64,000 nt of DNA, taken from contig JBECUI020000024.1 of assembly GCA_040954595.2 (NCBI GenBank), positions 434,001 to 498,000 on the forward strand, written 5' to 3'. The DNA comes from Balanoglossus misakiensis (taxonomy: Eukaryota > Hemichordata). The notes beneath the pieces were generated by a model. That model saw only the letters and a program-made list of their open reading frames with translations. It searched no databases and was not told the DNA's origin. Position numbers and translations under genes: made by a program. Positions 31,791 through 41,845 of this stretch are shown here, piece by piece; the stretch's first letter is position 1; every line of letters starts with the position of its first letter.

Positions 31791-34130
31791 AAAACATCAC
31801 AAATGACAAGACAGGGGTATCAGGAATCACACAAATCATACTAAAATTTTTACTGAAGCCATTGCTGTAAGATTGCTGTAAGTAATGGCACTATTCAATG
31901 GTGTTAACACCACATAGCACAATGATGTACTGCACACATTCAAGTCACATACCTTTTTGAAGTATTAATAAACACTGATTCTATGAACTGTTAAAATTAT
32001 TTTTTCTTACATCATCCCTGAATACCAAATTTCAAACAAATTAGGCTAGTGCTTTCACATGTTAACACACAATGCATGGCACTGGACAATCATCCTATCC
32101 GATCTGAAACCTCAGTGTCACTTACCACAAAACTAAACACGTTATCTACAAATGATTTACGAAACTAATTCGTACACGACACAATACACAATTGAGTGTG
32201 TTGATCTCTTAGTTTGTACATGATACTTTGCACTGATGTACACCAACACTCACCTTGAGAACTCTTTGGTAGCCAAAACTGTCAAGAAAATAAACAAAAC
32301 TTTTAAATTAAATCATTAAGTATAATTGTGTATTTAAACAAGTACATCAAGATATACACTTGCCTGCATAACACGCACCTCTCAATAGCCATAATGTATC
32401 AATGTCGAGATGACATCACTCCAAGTACAAGATAGCGAATGATGATTTTTTTACAATAACCCCACTACTTAAACAGGACAACAAATTACAATGAATTCAC
32501 TATCAACCTTGTGATATTCAGAAAATCAATTCTTGGTCACATAAATTGTCCTGTCCACAAAATGGTTTCATGGCATCAAAATATGTTAACAAGTCAACTC
32601 TACTTTTCATGCTCCAACCAGATTTCATTGTCTATGTTTTTAACATGCCTGTCACGACTAGAAAGCATACACACTAAACAGAGTGGTCACCAGCATAATT
32701 TGGCCAATTCTATGCTTGTCCTCACATTCTTACGAACAATTCAAATGTCAAATTATCTAGCAATGTTTCTGTTATGTACTCACACAGATTGTTCCATATT
32801 TGAAGCAAATAATTATCAAAAACAAATTGATTACCCTGATATAAATTCCAATGAAAACCTTAAGGCTTTTGGTCATGTAAACATACAATATTAACAGAAA
32901 AAATAATGGAAAATACAATCCATTTTTACTACTGTTTATTTTTTGACAAATACATATAAGAGACATGGAAACTATTGAAGTACACATCCCAAAATAATAT
33001 CCTACCACTGCTTGTACGTTTCATACACACGATACAAGACCGATCGCCCGAATTCAGCAGATTCACTTGCCTAAAACCGTTTCTAAATAATCATATGCAC
33101 CTGTATACACTCCAAAAATAAGCTTAATTTCAACTTGTATGGAATGAAATAGAAACTCCGATGTACCCAGCCTCTGATGTTTCTATTCCTTCAAGCAAAC
33201 TTCACCATCTTAACATATATACAATTTGCCAAAACATGCATACAAACGAAACCCTTTCAGTATATAACGACAACCGCCATATTGGATGTCGCTCGACACG
33301 AAAATAAAAAAAGCCTGATAAAAACTGCCATCGCCTCATACACAATTAAAATCACACTACCATTGGATAAAACACAACTACGTAACCAATACCATCAACT
33401 CTTACACGTTCAAACCACCGATTCTGTCATTTATACTCATTAAAAATAACCACGAGAATATACACATATCCCACTAACCTATATTCAGCTGCTGAACAAC
33501 AAGAGCACTTGATTCGTTTTCGGATGTGACTACGTGCAACAACATACGCATCACCATCACATTCGCGTTGGGATTCAAGACAGTTTCAATATCTCAAGAA
33601 GCAATACAACGAGAAGACCTTCTCGGGATTTTATGCACATCCTGTTGGATATCGCTGCCAAATGTCCACAGATGATAAAACATGATACCAGAATGTTGTA
33701 TTGGGGACAACCATCAAATGTTCCCGTGCCAGCGCCCTCTATATTCTAGAAACCCTGGTATATCTCAAGAAACATTACCATTTTTAATTATTTTTAAAAG
33801 CAAAAGTAAGTTGTCATTTTATTTGTACAATTATTTCTCTATATTAAACAAGTATACATAAACACTAAAACATGTTTTGCCATGTTAACATAAATTTATG
33901 ACCATTTTAAAATACTATATAGCTTATATTTATTAAAGTACAAATTCAGATGTTTTTCATTTTTAACCATTTCCACAATCAAAATGAAAAAAAAAATCGC
34001 ATTAATAGTAGATTGGGTTATATTGGATATCATTATGTAAAACTGAAGAGTCACTATGGCATGGAAACTACTGAGATATGTGGTAGAAAACCAAAATGCC
34101 CAACAAATATACACAGTGTGTGTTGTGTGT
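31791..34130. other. AT-rich spacer, one dispersed repeat copy
   Basis: No gene is seen in this spacer between the inverted copies. The segment 33090-33560 is a direct copy of 56920-57370, including ACACTACCATTGG and GTTCAAACCACCGATTCT. The shared block contains CCGCCATATTGGA (YY1-like) and may be the 5' region of a transposon. Confidence 0.5.
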
Positions 34131-34138
34131 TAGATAGG

Positions 34139-34344
34139 TACATACATACATACATACATACATACATACATACATACATACATACATACATACATACATA
34201 CATACATACATACATACATACATACATACATACATACATACATACATACATACATACATACATACATACATGCATGCATGCATGCATGCATACATACATA
34301 CATACATACATACATACATACATACATACATACATACATGCATG
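34139..34344. repeat. (CATA)n microsatellite
   Basis: About 50 tetranucleotide units with a short GCAT core near 34270-34290. The flank ACACAGTGTGTGTTGTGTGT at 34111-34130 is inverted at about 36600, so this microsatellite is part of the tRNA-derived repeat family. Confidence 0.95.
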
Positions 34345-35999
34345 CGCCCTGTATTGATCAAATACCGTCGTGCAAGCTCATGTACAAGCTATTTCATTAT
34401 GCCTGAACAAAAATTGACCAAATTCTACTGTTTATTATGATTCATTCTTCGAAACAATTCATCTTCTTGCCATATTTTATTTGTTCATATAACACATTTT
34501 GAAGAAAAGTTGTACAAAGACTACAATATACTAATGGGCTATATTCTCAAAACAGATATATTACCACAAATACTACTAGGGATTGTGTAGTGGTTTCTTT
34601 CTCACTATAAGACATATGATATCTGATATCAACCATACAAACAATATCAATCTTCTTACACACATACATACATTCATACTTACACAAAAAGCATAAAACA
34701 CCAATTTATTTTATATAGCCTTATATTAATTTATTTCAATTGTGAAAATAGACACACATACAAAAAAGAACAGAAAAACAATCACAGTATCTGGTTTATG
34801 AAATAAAAAAGACCAAACAAGCAATTGCTTCCGAAATAGCATATTCCACATTCTGTCACAAATTGAGCAAATTCCAGTAAAATCAACCCCAAGGACCTAC
34901 ACACTAAATTTCAAAGTAATTGTACAAAGAATTTAACTAAACACAACTAAAATTGATCAAAAATTACACATTTCACCACAATTTACATAAACTCTACCAA
35001 CTTCACCCTAGGAACCTGCATACTAAATTTCAAAGTAATTGGCCCCGTGGTTTCAGTAAAGAAAAGTGACAGACAGTGACACCACTCACCCAATAAGACA
35101 ATCACCCAATCTAATAAGCTCAACATAACTGACAACACAGCTAAACAGTTCACCGACAATATAAATACAATTGTGTACATTTCACAAATGACAATATTAG
35201 CCTTTTAGTCACCTCTGACTCTAATGTAAAGTACATTATGGTAACTGTTCATTGAAATGTTTCTGGGAAATGTTTACTAAGGCTATTTAATATCTTCTAG
35301 TTTTTTTTTATAACACATGGTTTCTCTTGCAATTCCTCTTTCAGTAAACAGGATAAACTTTCTACACCATTACACTTATATGCTACTGCCAAATGGAAGT
35401 AATCTAATCCTGTAGTAGCTATAAAGCAGCATTGTCAGGGCCCAAGCAACATGATGAAAAAAGGTGAAAGCACACGTTATAGTTACTCAAACTTTTACCA
35501 GAAAATTTTGATAGATCATATTGGTTCACGTCCAAGCAAATCGGACTTCTAACCATATTGGTTAGCTTACAATTTGATAAGTATATAAATTAAAGGGACC
35601 CTTTTCCATTAATTATGTTTGATGCAAGACACCATTTATGTTAATGTACATGTGGATATATAGTGAATCAACATTCAACAACACACACTGCTTGTAGACA
35701 CGAGAGTGAAAAATCTTGCCAAAATGAATAATTGGTCTTTACCATTTATTCATTTTGGGCGAGTTTTTACTGTCATATCCTACAAACGGGATGGAAGCTG
35801 TGTGTGGTCAAACGTTGATTCACTATATATCCACATCAACAGTCTCTTGTATCACACATAATTATTAAAAAAGGGCAGCAAAGAGACTTTCTGCCTTTAA
35901 TAAGCTAATAAAAGTGTTAGACTGCATTGGCTGCTCTATAATACCATTTAGCAATGCAGTAACTCCTGTGGATGCCAATTTCTGACTCTCTGTTATTTC
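34345..35999. other. AT-rich spacer with phrase copies
   Basis: No gene is seen. Copies of the 45-nt phrase lie on the minus strand near 34900 and at 35013-35057, where the frame reads TETTGPITLKFSMQV. A terminus of the third palindrome-headed family (AAAGCAGCATTGTCAGGGCC) is at 35422-35450. Confidence 0.5.
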
Positions 36000-36109
36000 T
36001 CACATGCATTTGTGAATTTTTATTGAAATAAAAAAACTGGTGTGTTGAATATGTCAGTGAGTGAATGTGCAATTGGACAGTGTGTTGGCAGTTAGTGGAG
36101 ATAAAACAA

Positions 36110-36180
36110 TCCTCATGGTGTAATGGTTAACGCACTTGTCACTTTGTGATAAGGGATCCTGGTTCGATTCCTGGTGAGGA
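36110..36180 (+). pseudogene. tRNA-derived SINE-like head
   Basis: A 71-nt tRNA-like sequence. The acceptor TCCTCAT (36110-36116) pairs with GTGAGGA (36174-36180). Box A is like TGGTGTAATGG and box B GGTTCGATTCC (36161-36171) is a perfect RNA polymerase III B box. The anticodon arm is abnormal. A 30-nt linker and the ATGT microsatellite follow, as in a SINE body. Its inverted partner is at 31618-31688. Confidence 0.65.
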
Positions 36181-36214
36181 TGATAAAAAAGGAGTCCATT
36201 TGCTGTGTGTTTTC

Positions 36215-36526
36215 CATGTATGTATGTATGTATGTATGTATGTATGTATGTATGTATGTATGTATGTATGTATGTATGTATGTATGTATGCATGCATGCA
36301 TGCATGCATGCATGCATGTATGCATGTATGCATGTATGCATGTATGCATGTATGCATGTATGCATGTATGCATGTATGCATGTATGCATGTATGCATGTA
36401 TGCATGTATGCATGTATGCATGTATGCATGTATGCATGTATGCATGTATGCATGTATGCATGTATCTATGTATCTATGTATCTATGTATGCATGCATGTA
36501 TGTATGTATGTATGTATGTATGTATG

Positions 36527-36560
<34 letters not shown>

Positions 36561-36588
36561 TGTATGTATGTATGTATGTATGTATGTA
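36215..36588 (+). repeat. (ATGT)n / (ATGTATGC)n microsatellite
   Basis: Starts as (ATGT)n, becomes (ATGC)n near 36290, then an 8-bp ATGTATGC unit for about 160 bp, then returns to (ATGT)n. It ends at TACCTATCTAACACACAACA, a flank also found beside the 34139 microsatellite. Confidence 0.95.
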
Positions 36589-36879
36589 CCTATCTAACAC
36601 ACAACACACACTGTGTATATTTAATTCCACAATGCTTGATACTAAAACTGTCCACAAAAAAACATTTGTTTATAACCCCTAAGTGCTTGTCTTCCACACT
36701 TACCTTCTCTTGGCATTTATTTCCACAGATGATGCAATACTGCTCGTCTCTTCATCCTGGTCTCTTGCGCTCCCCTTTTTACTCTCCCTGAATGCTGACA
36801 ACACGTACCGTCTCATTGTTCAGTGGATATGCCTTGCTGTCATCTGCATCTGCTCCCTCAGTACCCCCTTCTCCCTGGC

Positions 36880-37620
36880 ACAATCATCCAAATACTATCG
36901 CAGAGGGCGCTATACTATATGACGATCAACACAATATCATTCAGATAATCTTTGCACAGTGGGTAAATTAAGCATTTGGTTTTTCACGAGACTTTCATCA
37001 GTTGTACTAAAATGAAATGTGTCTACACTATACAAATGACAATGGCCTTCTAATTCAGAGACGTTGGGAAGGACTAGTGAGCACATACAGCAAATCAGAA
37101 GGCCCAAAATGGCAAAGTTGCATGATTACTAATGGGAATCAAAGAATACACAGGGTATATTTAATTCCACAGAGTGCTTGATACTAAAATTATTGCTGTT
37201 TTACAATTGTGGCATTTACTGCTGATAATAAGGTTACCATAGATACAATTGGAATAGACCGGACAGGGATAAACATATAAAGGCTAGGTTAACCCCCCAC
37301 CCCCTACCACAGAGGGCGCTATACCGATCATCAAGTCAGTACCATTGACATAAATCTGTGCAGAGTGGGTAAATTAGGCATTTGGTTCTTCAGATTTTCA
37401 TAAGTTGCACTAAAATGCTATGTGGCCCACTACAAGGACAAATAAGTCAAAAATGGCAAATTTGATATTTACTTTGAGGTTGACATGGGGCAAAGGAGAC
37501 AATACAAGAACACTGAAACTCAATTAGTGAAACATTAAAGTTGTACATGTACTTTATTTCTCTAACAAACTTAGAGAAAATTTACATGGCCATCTTTTTA
37601 CTCAGAGAACTGATGTTGAA
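36880..37620 (-). repeat. Inverted copy of 307-bp repeat and terminal exon region
   Basis: The reverse complement of 36880-37330 matches the 307-bp repeat (GAGGGCGCTATAC at about 36903 and 37313). The segment 37330-37620 matches the complement of 29790-30100, including the poly(A) signal as TTTATT at 37553-37558. Confidence 0.75.
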
Positions 37621-37773
37621 AAGAAAACAATGTTACATCATAAAATTGAAATCCTACATGTCACTAATTTCTGATTTTCACAAATGTTCATAAAAAAAAC
37701 TTGTTCTCTGCAAACCTTACCCCCCCCCTCCTATTGTCGGTGCTTCTAATGTAACTCTCAATTTTTCCCTAAG

Positions 37774-37838
37774 GTGTTAAAAGAACCAAATGGTGATGAT
37801 ATGGTAGAAGGGATATTTGAGGGAATAGACATAGATGA
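37774..37838 (+). pseudogene. OB-gene exon VLKEP, copy C
   Basis: A pyrimidine tract and AAG acceptor are followed by VLKEPNGDDMVEGIFEGIDI, then a GTAAGT donor. Phase 0 at the start matches the end of the OB2 exon. At its end a canonical splice to 37948 is off by one base relative to the best frame there, so this copy is probably decayed. Confidence 0.5.
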
Positions 37839-37947
37839 GTAAGTATTAACTGCAGTACTTGCTTCCACCAATTTCCTATCATTTTGTGTACATGTTCACG
37901 TCTCTGTGTCTTACCAATCACATTCTGTCCTTCTTATTTTTTTCTAG

Positions 37948-38094
37948 AAGTGGCATCTTCTGTGTCAGACGGCAAATACTTACAGTGTCCCACCTTATGC
38001 CAGACCTTGGGTACAGAGGAGGCCATATTAGAAAACCTGCCAATGCATGTACACTACTCTATCAATCAAGAAATGCAACAGTCACAAAGATTGA
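37948..38094 (+). pseudogene. OB-gene third-domain exon, copy C
   Basis: The acceptor TTTTTTCTAG precedes and the GTAAGT donor follows. The best frame reads EVASSVSDGKYLQCPTLC, then LGTEEAILENLPMHVHYSIN, resembling the later part of an OB-like domain. This exon lies in the direct orientation, whereas the neighbouring OB2 exon is inverted. No copy of this exon is seen in copies A or B. Confidence 0.5.
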
Positions 38095-38296
38095 GTAAGT
38101 TAACTAAACCAAAGCAATCTCCACCCTGCAACTTCCCCAGCACTTACTATCTGCATGCAAGTTGTGAACTTTTAATTTAGTATTCATTACAGAAACATTT
38201 CAGTCCTACAATTCACATGCATCTTATTTTCGTCAACACCATCTTATACAAAATATGATTTAACCATCTTGTTCTCATTTCTCTCCAATGTACAGA

Positions 38297-38380
38297 AAGC
38301 AGTAGCCTGGATGGATTTACAGAGAGAGAGGCTAGTACACGGCACTCATGTGGACATGCACTACCACATATCATATCTCA
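38297..38380 (+). pseudogene. Exon-like block, second copy
   Basis: An acceptor CCAATGTACAG precedes. The block shares ATGGATTT-CAGAGAGAGAGG with 29744-29800. It runs into an inverted OB2 exon at about 38390, so the original 3' part is missing here. Confidence 0.4.
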
Positions 38381-38392
38381 ACGGGACTTCGG

Positions 38393-38553
38393 TTGTCGCT
38401 GTAGTATTTAACCCAAGTTTAACTGTGACACCCACGTCCGTACATGGCAAGGTTTTCTCTCCCAAAAGTTTCAGTTTGGCATCCCAGTTACCATCAGTTG
38501 CGCTTTCTCCATGCCTTCTAAGTTGAATGCGATTTACCATCACCGGATTCATA
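38393..38553 (-). pseudogene. OB2 exon, copy C (inverted)
   Basis: Corresponds to 28275-28446 on the other strand. The acceptor at 38554-38556 is kept. The donor side has changed from GGTGAGA to GTTGAGA, so a GT donor at the usual place is lost. Confidence 0.65.
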
Positions 38554-39002
38554 CTGTGGTGCAAAGACAATTAAAAACATCGATTGTAAGTCATTTAGTA
38601 GTGATACCATTGTTACCAAACCTCGTTTTAAAATACATGTAATCTGTACTCGAAACTATCATTTTTTCTTTCTTTCTAGAATATGACTTGTGAGCGAGTG
38701 CCGCGTTTAAATTGATACTGAGAATAAACACCGCTAATCGACGATAAAATCAACGTATTTTCAAATGCAAGTGAACGCATGGAGGCGGCCATATTGAATT
38801 TAGGTTACATCCCAAGACATTCCGACTGGGCTTCAGGTGGATTCGGGAAAGGTCTCTAAAACATAATCGGTCATCCAGTTTTGTATACTAAATTTCTAAA
38901 AATGAAGGACATGGGAGGTTAACATACCCACAATGACTACACACAAAAAAGGGCCCAGGCGTTTCGGGGTGCGATTGTTACGTACCTTAGCTCCATCATC
39001 TG

Positions 39003-39241
39003 CAACCAGCCAAGGCATGGCTGTGAAATTGCGCGTCATGGAGGATGTCGAGATCCGGAATTCCGCCAACGGGAAACTGTTTAGCGTGCCTTGTATGCAG
39101 CACGATGGCAACGTTCTGGAACTTAAATTCTGGAAAGAAAATCCGAAGTGGCTGAACAGATTATAGAAGGGAGAATACGTACAGCTCCGCAACTTTTCCA
39201 CTGGAAGAGATAATACCATTTGCCTCTATGATAGAGCAAAG
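39003..39241 (+). pseudogene. OB1 exon inverted within its own flanks, copy C
   Basis: The exon reads AVKLRVMEDVEIRNSANGKL on the plus strand, with an in-frame TAG at 39164-39166. Both flanks (38760-39000 and 39242-39540) are oriented as in copy A, where the exon is on the minus strand. Only the exon has flipped. The left junction carries AGCTCCATCATCTGCAAC; the same string is inverted in copy B at about 27815. Confidence 0.75.
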
Positions 39242-39539
39242 GCCGGGGATGCCATTACGCCGTTAAACCTGAAATATAGATTGAGAGTGGATATTGTTTT
39301 ACACAATTTTTGAACATTGAAGTAAAGTATTAGAATGATGGAGTCCGATAGAAAAAGTGAGTTGGTAATTTCGGCATCCGACTTCGTTATTAAAATGGAA
39401 AGATTTGCGATTTGAGATTCGGTTACCATTTGGAAGTTTGAAAGGAAATATTTCATTCAAGTACAGTGGCAACTACTGGATTATGGAGAATATTTGAAAT
39501 GTTGATGAACGGAGACCTATTAGAATCAATGAAAACCTA

Positions 39540-39644
39540 CCTTTATTGGTGTTACGGTTACTACACCTGACAGACCGCTGGTCTGCGTCCGACCGATTTT
39601 GAGCTCCTAGCTCTTGTGGAGACATGCGGAGGTACAGCGGGTTT
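39540..39644 (-). pseudogene. OB-gene 5' exon, copy C
   Basis: Reads MSPQELGAQNRSDADQRSV, then the donor region (TACCTTTATTGG on the plus strand). The upstream side is cut at 39645 by a dispersed repeat that begins TTTTTTTGTAAAACC. Confidence 0.5.
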
Positions 39645-40375
39645 ATTGTTTTTTTGTAAAACCATAGTTAAACTCCAAAAATCTTCTTCTCCAGAACGAG
39701 CGATGACTGAGTCGCAAGATTCGGGGAGTATGGTCACTACACTGATGTCTATCAAGTTTGCAAAGAGCATTGTGATTGGTCGAAGATTATGGTGGCCATA
39801 TTGGATTTTGTAAAAAACAGAGAAAAATTGAAATTCCTTTTTCTAGTCCAAAAATTGATAGCATACAAATTCTTTTTATGGATATCAATTGTCATGTGAC
39901 TAAAATATATAACAATTTTTTGGCGATTTTTCACATGACCTTTGACCTAATTATCACGCGTTATTATTTCTGCATATCTAATTCCAGGCTAACCTATAGG
40001 GCTAGAGGTTTGGTTTTTGATGAATGTGGATTAGTGTGTGATCAAAATATTTTGCTACTTTTCATGACCCCTTTGACCTCTGCTGACCTCATTAATTATG
40101 CACATACCTAATTACAGGCGAACCAATAGAGCTAGAGTTTTGGTTTTTGTTGGACATGGACCAGTATGGGTAAAAAAAAATTGCCCAAATGTTGGGTGAC
40201 CTCAGGTGACCTTTGACCTACTTCACCCTATTTCAGCAGCAAAAATACACACATCATTGTTATGTCATGAGATAATACATCCGATAGAAAATTCTGTTTC
40301 TTCTCATTCATACTGTGCATATATAATTCAAGATCAGCGCTTGGGCCCAACAATGCTGCTCGCAGCTAAACAATT
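39645..40375. mobile_element. Short copy of third palindrome-headed family
   Basis: Matches 57850-59600 with large gaps. It contains the CCAAT/YY1-like module (39774-39806), DR1 sites near 39945 and 40205, and the terminus GGGCCCAACAATGCTGCTCGCAGCT at 40348-40372. It interrupts the OB-gene 5' exon region. No coding capacity is seen. Confidence 0.6.
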
Positions 40376-40659
40376 TTCTTCCTAGTGTTGTATGCGCCAC
40401 TTGTGAATTTTTGCGAGTGAGATTCACGGGCGTTTGAGCACAATTTATACAAAATATGTTTATCGCCATTAGAAAAACGTTCGCGTAGAATCAATGACGT
40501 CATGGTAAATTTTAGCTGCATGCTCCAATAGGGATGATAGGGAGACTACTTGTTGTAGAGCACCTGAAAATATACGTATTTCGTCACTTCCTTTATGCGA
40601 AATTTAATTCTTAACGGCATCTTAGTTTTAAGATTTGTGATTCCTTTTTTCTTCAGTTG
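40376..40659. other. No supported gene
   Basis: Nothing recognisable is seen between the dispersed repeat and the reverse-transcriptase fragment. Confidence 0.4.
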
Positions 40660-40993
40660 TACATTTGCATCACAGGATACTTCTTTGTAGACTATCGAAC
40701 CTTGGCATCTCAGACACAGTACTAACATGGTTTACATCTTACCTTCAATATAGATATCAAACTGTAATCATCGAAAACACTGCAAGTTCACAGTCACCTC
40801 TCGTATATGGGGTGCCACTGCCCCTCTGTTGTTCACCATTTATATAGCCCCACTTTATAGTAAACCGATTCGTCCCCACATCCTACAATTTCATCAGTAC
40901 GCGGATGATAACCAGCGATACCTCGCCTTTTCCCATCAAGATTCAACCTCTGACGTTCCTGTCTTCTAAGGATTGTTGAACTTTAATTCATGC
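40660..40993 (+). pseudogene. Non-LTR retrotransposon RT fragment
   Basis: The first frame reads LSNLGISDTVLTWFTSYL, then YRYQTVIIEN and GVP. After a deletion and frame change the sequence gives LLFTIYIAPL and FHQYADDNQRYLAF, the palm motif with the YADD catalytic pair. The central segment normally lying between GVP and LLF is deleted. This is typical of LINE-type (CR1/L2/Jockey-like) reverse transcriptase. It is a dead fragment; no endonuclease or 3' tail is seen. Confidence 0.8.
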
Positions 40994-41845
40994 AGTTTGT
41001 TGTTACGGCCGGTCGTCCTCCGGACGTTTACCTCATCGGCTTCTGTGGGGAATCAGCCACGTCCGAAAGCTGACGGCGTACATTCTCTCCATCTCCTTCT
41101 CCACCCAACATATTCATAAAGTCCGAGAGAGGTACCCGGCAGATCGTAAACCTTTCGTAGACAGAGACTTGCAAGAAGTTTTCCGAGTAACACAAAGTTC
41201 TGGTTTATTACTGGTCACACGTAAGAATTACACGACTCGATCCATGCTCGTTGACTCCCATCACGGATCTCCGGTGATAAATGTGTGATCTCAAATTTCA
41301 CCACACCTTATTAATACGTTAGTCAAGTATTAAGTCATAAAAGGAACACGTCATCTTGATATTTCTTAAACATGAACTTAGCGCGTGATATCTCTATCTC
41401 GTTCTGACATGTATCAATTACACAATCTTGTTTACTCTGGGTCAAGTACCAATGTCAATACTGGACTAAAACCATATAAGTGAATGACTTCTTACGTAAT
41501 CATAAACAAGATCTATGATCGTTAAAACTCAATCGTGACACTTGTATTACCGCTGGTTTCTCATGATTGTTCATGCATCGGGGAATCTGTAGCGATGAGG
41601 TAATGGGCTCTGACGAGAACCGTGATCCACGGAGAAACGTATCTGATTTACGTTCATTTATTGTCCGGAATTATTATAGTACATCAAATACGCCCAGTAA
41701 AGTACATGAGGAAGGGAACGAGCTCAGTAGCCTGAGGTACTCCCATCTCCCGTTAGATTATTCTCCCCTAACTTTGGAAACAAAGTTCTCTTATAATTAC
41801 TTTTCTCAAGGCGTGGTTAACCATGTAAAATATCACAAATACATG
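40994..41845. other. Unassigned, possibly LTR-like
   Basis: No gene is seen. TGTTGTTACGGCCGGTCG near 41000 and GGTTTATTACTGGTCACACG near 41208 have the look of LTR sequence, but I find no second copy, primer site or end repeat. A 93-codon frame (41567-41848) has no recognised motif. Confidence 0.3.

Noticed and set aside
33950-34361. Open frames of 70-135 codons over the CATA microsatellite
   Set aside because: They are translations of a tetranucleotide repeat (Ile-His-Thr-Tyr or Met-Tyr-Val-Cys) in several frames at once.
36110-36180. Functional tRNA gene
   Set aside because: The acceptor and B box fit, but the anticodon arm has extra bases with no standard 7-nt loop and the T stem has a mismatch; a tRNA-derived repeat is more likely.
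36054-36791. Long frames up to 205 codons over the ATGT/ATGC microsatellite
   Set aside because: Same reason: the repeat has no stops in several frames on both strands.
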